Assembly: GCA_902493915.1 (NCBI GenBank)
Contig: CABUQY010000078.1
Location: 1 to 7,581 of the forward strand
Length of the DNA stretch: 7,581 bases
Reading direction: 5' to 3'
Source: an uncultured Collinsella sp.
Lineage (GTDB): Bacteria > Actinomycetota > Coriobacteriia > Coriobacteriales > Coriobacteriaceae
The notes under the pieces were generated by a model. It was not told the origin of the DNA, did no database searches, and saw nothing but the letters and a program-made list of their open reading frames with translations. Shown piece after piece: positions 4,759 to 7,581 of this stretch; position 1 is the first letter of the stretch, and each line of letters starts with the position of its first letter. The translations under genes were made by a program, and so were the position numbers.

Positions 4759-4802
4759 GTTTTAGTTAAAACGTTTCAGTTTATTGAAGCGTTTTAGTTT
4801 GT
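4759..4802. promoter_or_regulatory. AT-rich repeat block upstream of adhE, probable operator
   Basis: AAAACGTTTCA (4768-4778) and TGAAGCGTTTT (4785-4795) are inverted repeats matching at 10 of 11 positions around GTTTAT. Overlaid on this is a direct repeat: CGTTTCAGTTTAT (4772-4784) and CGTTTTAGTTTGT (4790-4802) match at 11 of 13 positions with an 18-bp step. GTTTTAGTT also occurs exactly at 4759-4767 and 4791-4799. It lies about 40-90 bp upstream of the candidate adhE -10. A dimeric regulator binding here is the natural reading; the half-sites contain the central CG common in LacI-family operators. It does not match the Rex consensus that often controls adhE. Confidence 0.55.
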
Positions 4803-4838
4803 CTTTTACGGGAATCTGACCGTTCACCGATTTATTTC

Positions 4839-4848
4839 TTGCTATCAT
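4839..4848 (+). promoter_or_regulatory. adhE: Candidate adhE promoter (extended -10)
   Basis: TTGCTATCAT contains TGC followed by TATCAT (4843-4848), an extended -10. The -35 region 16 bp upstream (CGTTCA, 4821-4826) is poor, which suggests need for an activator or reliance on the extended -10. Predicted start near 4855, leaving a 5' UTR of about 35 nt that ends in AAGGAG (4877-4882), 6 nt before the adhE ATG. Confidence 0.5.
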
Positions 4849-4888
4849 GCATCTTGTAGGGTAAATCTCCGATCGCAAGGAGACACAA

Positions 4889-7537
4889 ATGGTGAAAAAG
4901 TCACCGGAAAACACTACTCCCGCAATTGTGGACAACGTAGAGGCGCTTGAGGCTAAGCTCGCTCAGATGCGAGAGGCCCAGGCGCTTTTTGCTACGTACA
5001 CGCAGGAGCAGGTCGACAAGATCTTCTATGAGGCCGCCATGGCCGCCAACAAGGCTCGTATCCCGTTGGCGAAGATGGCCATCGAGGAGACCGGCCGCGG
5101 CGTTCTTGAGGACAAGGTCATCAAGAACCACTACGCCGCAGAGTACATCTACAACGCTTACAAGAACACCAAGACCTGTGGTGTCCTGGAGCGCGACGAG
5201 GCTTACGGCATCACCAAGATCGCCGAGCCCATCGGCATCGTGGGCGCCGTCATCCCGACGACCAACCCCACCTCCACCGCGATCTTCAAGACGCTGATCA
5301 GCCTGAAGACCCGCAACGCTATCATCATCTCCCCGCACCCGGCTGCCGCCAAGTGCACCATCGCCGCCGCCAAGCTCGTGCTTGACGCCGCCGTCAAGGC
5401 CGGCGCCCCCGAGGGCATCATCGGCTGGGTCGATGTCCCCTCCATCGAGCTGACCAACATGGTCATGCGCGACGTCGACATCATCCTCGCCACCGGTGGC
5501 CCGGGCATGGTCAAGGCCGCCTACTCCTCGGGCAAGCCCGCCCTGGGCGTTGGCGCCGGTAACACCCCGGTCGTCATCGACGACACCGCTGACGTGCTGC
5601 TCGCCGTCAACTCCATCATCCACTCCAAGACCTTCGACAACGGCATGATCTGCGCTTCCGAGCAGTCCGTGACCGTCATCGACACCATCTATGACCAGGT
5701 TAAGGCCGAGTTCCAGAAGCGCGGCTGCTACTTCGTCAAGCAGGGTGCCGAGATGGAGGCCCTGCGTGCCGCCATGTTCAAGAACGGTGCCCTCGATCAC
5801 CGCATCCCCGGCATGGCTGCCGCCAAGATCGCCGAGCTCGCCGGCATCGAGGTTCCTGCCAAGACCAAGATCCTGATCGCCGAGGTCACCTCCACCGACC
5901 CCGCCAAGGAGGAGTTCTCCCACGAGAAGCTCTCCCCGGTCCTGGCCATGTATCACGCCAAGGACTTCCAGGAGGCCGTCGACAAGGCCGAGCACCTGGT
6001 GCTCGCCGGTGGCCCGGGCCACACCGCCTCTCTGTACGTGCACCCTGCCCAGGCCGAGAAGATCAGCCTGTTCGAGCACGTCATGAAGGCCTGCCGTATC
6101 GTCATCAACACCCCGTCCTCGCACGGCGGCATCGGTGACCTGTACAACTTTGGCATGAAGCCGTCTCTGACCCTGGGCTGCGGCTCCTGGGGCGGCAACT
6201 CCGTCTCCGAGAACGTTGGGGTGAAGCACTTGATCAACGTTAAGACTGTGGCCGAGCGCCGTGAGAACATGCTGTGGTTCCGCGCTCCCGAGAAGGTCTA
6301 CTTCAAGAAGGGTTCCACGCCCGTCGCCCTCGACGAGCTTGGCAACGTCATGGGCAAGAAGCGCGCCTTCATCGTCACCGACCAGTTCCTCTTCAAGAAT
6401 GGCAACACCCGCGCCATCGAGGCCAAGCTCGACGAGATGGGCATCGCCCACGACTGCTTCTACGACGTCGAGCCCGATCCGTCGCTGCAGTGCGCACGTC
6501 GCGGCGCCAAGCAGATGGCTCTCTTTGAGCCGGACGTCATCATCGCCGTCGGCGGTGGCTCCGCTATGGACGCCGGCAAGATCATGTGGATGATGTACGA
6601 GCACCCCGAGTGCAAGTTTGAGGACATGGCCATGGACTTCATGGACATCCGCAAGCGTATCTTCACCTTCCCCGAGATGGGCAAGAAGGCCTACTTCGTC
6701 GCCGTCCCGACCTCTTCGGGCACCGGTTCCGAGTGCACGCCGTTCGCCATCATCACCGACAAGGAGACCGGCATCAAGTGGCCGCTCGCCGACTACGCGC
6801 TGCTCCCCAACATGGCTATCGTCGACGCCGACAACTGCATGACCGCCCCGCGCGGCCTGACCGCTGCCTCCGGCATCGACGTCATGACCCACGCCATCGA
6901 GTCCTACGTCTCCATCATGGCTTCCGACTACACCAAGGGCCTCTCCGAGCGCGCTGCTAAGCTCGTCTTCGAGAACCTGCCCTCCAGCTTCACGAACGGC
7001 GCCAAGGACCCGCATGCCCGCGAGGAGATGCACAACGCCTCCTGCATGGCCGGTATGGCCTTCGCCAACGCCTTCCTGGGCCTCAACCACTCCATGGCCC
7101 ACAAGCTCGGCGCTTTCCATCACCTGCCTCACGGCCTCGCAAACGCCGTCATCCTGACCCGCGTCATGCGCTACAACGCCGCCGAGGCTCCCGTCAAGAT
7201 GGGTACCTTCTCCCAGTATCCTTACCCCAACGCGCTGCACAACTACGCCGAGATGGCCAAGTACTGCGGCATCGAGGGCAAGGACGACAAGGAGGTCTTC
7301 GAGAACTTCATCACGAAGCTCGAGGAGCTCAAGGACTTCATCGGCGTCAAGAAGACCATCGCCGACTACGGTGTTGACGAGCAGTACTTCCTCGACACCC
7401 TCGACGAGATGACCGAGCAGGCATTCAACGACCAGTGCACCGGCGCTAACCCGCGCTACCCGCTCATGAGCGAGATCAAGGAGCTCTACCTGGACGCCTA
7501 CTACGGCCGCGAGCCCCAGGACTACGCCGTCTGCTAG
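4889..7537 (+). CDS. adhE: Bifunctional acetaldehyde-CoA/alcohol dehydrogenase
   Basis: Converts acetyl-CoA to acetaldehyde and then to ethanol, reoxidising two NADH in fermentation; cytoplasmic, and the family assembles into long spirosome filaments. The 882 residues match the usual 860-900. Residues about 15-450 form the aldehyde dehydrogenase domain, with GAGNTP at 222-227 and the catalytic Cys255 in NGMICASEQS. After a short linker comes the iron-dependent alcohol dehydrogenase, about 465-875, with the NAD loop GGGSAMDAGK at 555-564. Its iron ligands are Asp664 and His668 (GIDVMTHAIE), His734 (GLNHSMAHKLG) and His748 (HHLPHG). These line up with Asp653, His657, His723 and His737 of E. coli AdhE at a constant offset of 11. 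Codon use is strongly biased to C- and G-ending codons after the first ~40 codons, suggesting high expression. The gene appears monocistronic, with its own operator-like region. Confidence 0.98.
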   Translation: MVKKSPENTTPAIVDNVEALEAKLAQMREAQALFATYTQEQVDKIFYEAAMAANKARIPLAKMAIEETGRGVLEDKVIKNHYAAEYIYNAYKNTKTCGVLERDEAYGITKIAEPIGIVGAVIPTTNPTSTAIFKTLISLKTRNAIIISPHPAAAKCTIAAAKLVLDAAVKAGAPEGIIGWVDVPSIELTNMVMRDVDIILATGGPGMVKAAYSSGKPALGVGAGNTPVVIDDTADVLLAVNSIIHSKTFDNGMICASEQSVTVIDTIYDQVKAEFQKRGCYFVKQGAEMEALRAAMFKNGALDHRIPGMAAAKIAELAGIEVPAKTKILIAEVTSTDPAKEEFSHEKLSPVLAMYHAKDFQEAVDKAEHLVLAGGPGHTASLYVHPAQAEKISLFEHVMKACRIVINTPSSHGGIGDLYNFGMKPSLTLGCGSWGGNSVSENVGVKHLINVKTVAERRENMLWFRAPEKVYFKKGSTPVALDELGNVMGKKRAFIVTDQFLFKNGNTRAIEAKLDEMGIAHDCFYDVEPDPSLQCARRGAKQMALFEPDVIIAVGGGSAMDAGKIMWMMYEHPECKFEDMAMDFMDIRKRIFTFPEMGKKAYFVAVPTSSGTGSECTPFAIITDKETGIKWPLADYALLPNMAIVDADNCMTAPRGLTAASGIDVMTHAIESYVSIMASDYTKGLSERAAKLVFENLPSSFTNGAKDPHAREEMHNASCMAGMAFANAFLGLNHSMAHKLGAFHHLPHGLANAVILTRVMRYNAAEAPVKMGTFSQYPYPNALHNYAEMAKYCGIEGKDDKEVFENFITKLEELKDFIGVKKTIADYGVDEQYFLDTLDEMTEQAFNDQCTGANPRYPLMSEIKELYLDAYYGREPQDYAVC

Positions 7538-7581
7538 TTTTAGCACGGTTTTTAACGGCGGGGGTGCACGGGTGTTTCACA
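7538..7581 (+). other. Start of the adhE 3' region, possible cut-off terminator
   Basis: After the TAG stop there is a T-rich stretch and then GGGTGCACGGGTGTTTCACA at the window edge. A turn at GTG-TTT-CAC suggests the left arm and loop of a GC-rich hairpin whose right arm would lie outside. This is a guess from half a structure. Confidence 0.25.

Noticed and set aside
4768..4795. Rex or catabolite-response (cre) site upstream of adhE
   Set aside because: The half-sites do not fit TTGTGAA for Rex, and the TGAAGCG core departs from the cre consensus at an important position; kept as an unassigned operator.
4901..7546. Open frame of 881 codons antisense to adhE
   Set aside because: It mirrors the strongly biased codons of adhE, is rich in low-complexity Gly/Val/Leu/Asp, has no recognisable domain, and adhE is certain. 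It is an artefact of codon bias.

Overview
The window looks like chromosomal DNA from a high-GC anaerobe of the Coriobacteriia, most likely Collinsella or a close relative. That is an inference from the gene set, the strong preference for C/G-ending codons and the clear GGAGG-type ribosome binding sites; no rRNA or other marker gene is present to prove it.

Left part (1-3235, minus strand): a de novo pyrimidine operon read right to left as pyrR, pyrB, pyrC and then the first 18 codons of a gene that resembles pyrK. pyrR, pyrB and pyrC are packed tightly: the Shine-Dalgarno sequences of pyrB and pyrC lie inside the last codons of the gene before them, each time as a Gly-Gly codon pair. Upstream of pyrR is a leader of about 225 nt. 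It holds alternative hairpins, one of which has a loop (CAAAGA) close to the known PyrR-binding hexaloop, followed by a good intrinsic terminator. This fits PyrR-controlled transcription attenuation. Between pyrC and the pyrK-like gene are two more hairpins.

Middle (3207-3694, plus strand): rpmB, encoding the zinc-binding form of ribosomal protein L28, alone between two candidate promoters and a strong terminator. The upstream promoter overlaps head to head with a candidate pyr promoter.

3696-4737: a mobile element of about 1.04 kb inserted directly behind the rpmB terminator. It carries one minus-strand REP-associated tyrosine transposase (RAYT, Y1/HUH family) and is bounded by 51-bp inverted repeats that match at 44 positions. 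Each end is made of two TGGGACAG-containing units, and the outer unit can fold on itself. A perfect 10-bp inverted repeat in the transposase 5' UTR would hide its ribosome binding site.

Right part (4738-7581, plus strand): a monocistronic-looking adhE for the bifunctional acetaldehyde/alcohol dehydrogenase, complete with all catalytic and iron-binding residues. It is preceded by an AT-rich block of direct and inverted repeats that is a likely operator. I see no wholly new multi-gene system here. The most unusual material is the RAYT element with its end structure and hidden RBS, the pyr leader, and the repeat block before adhE.
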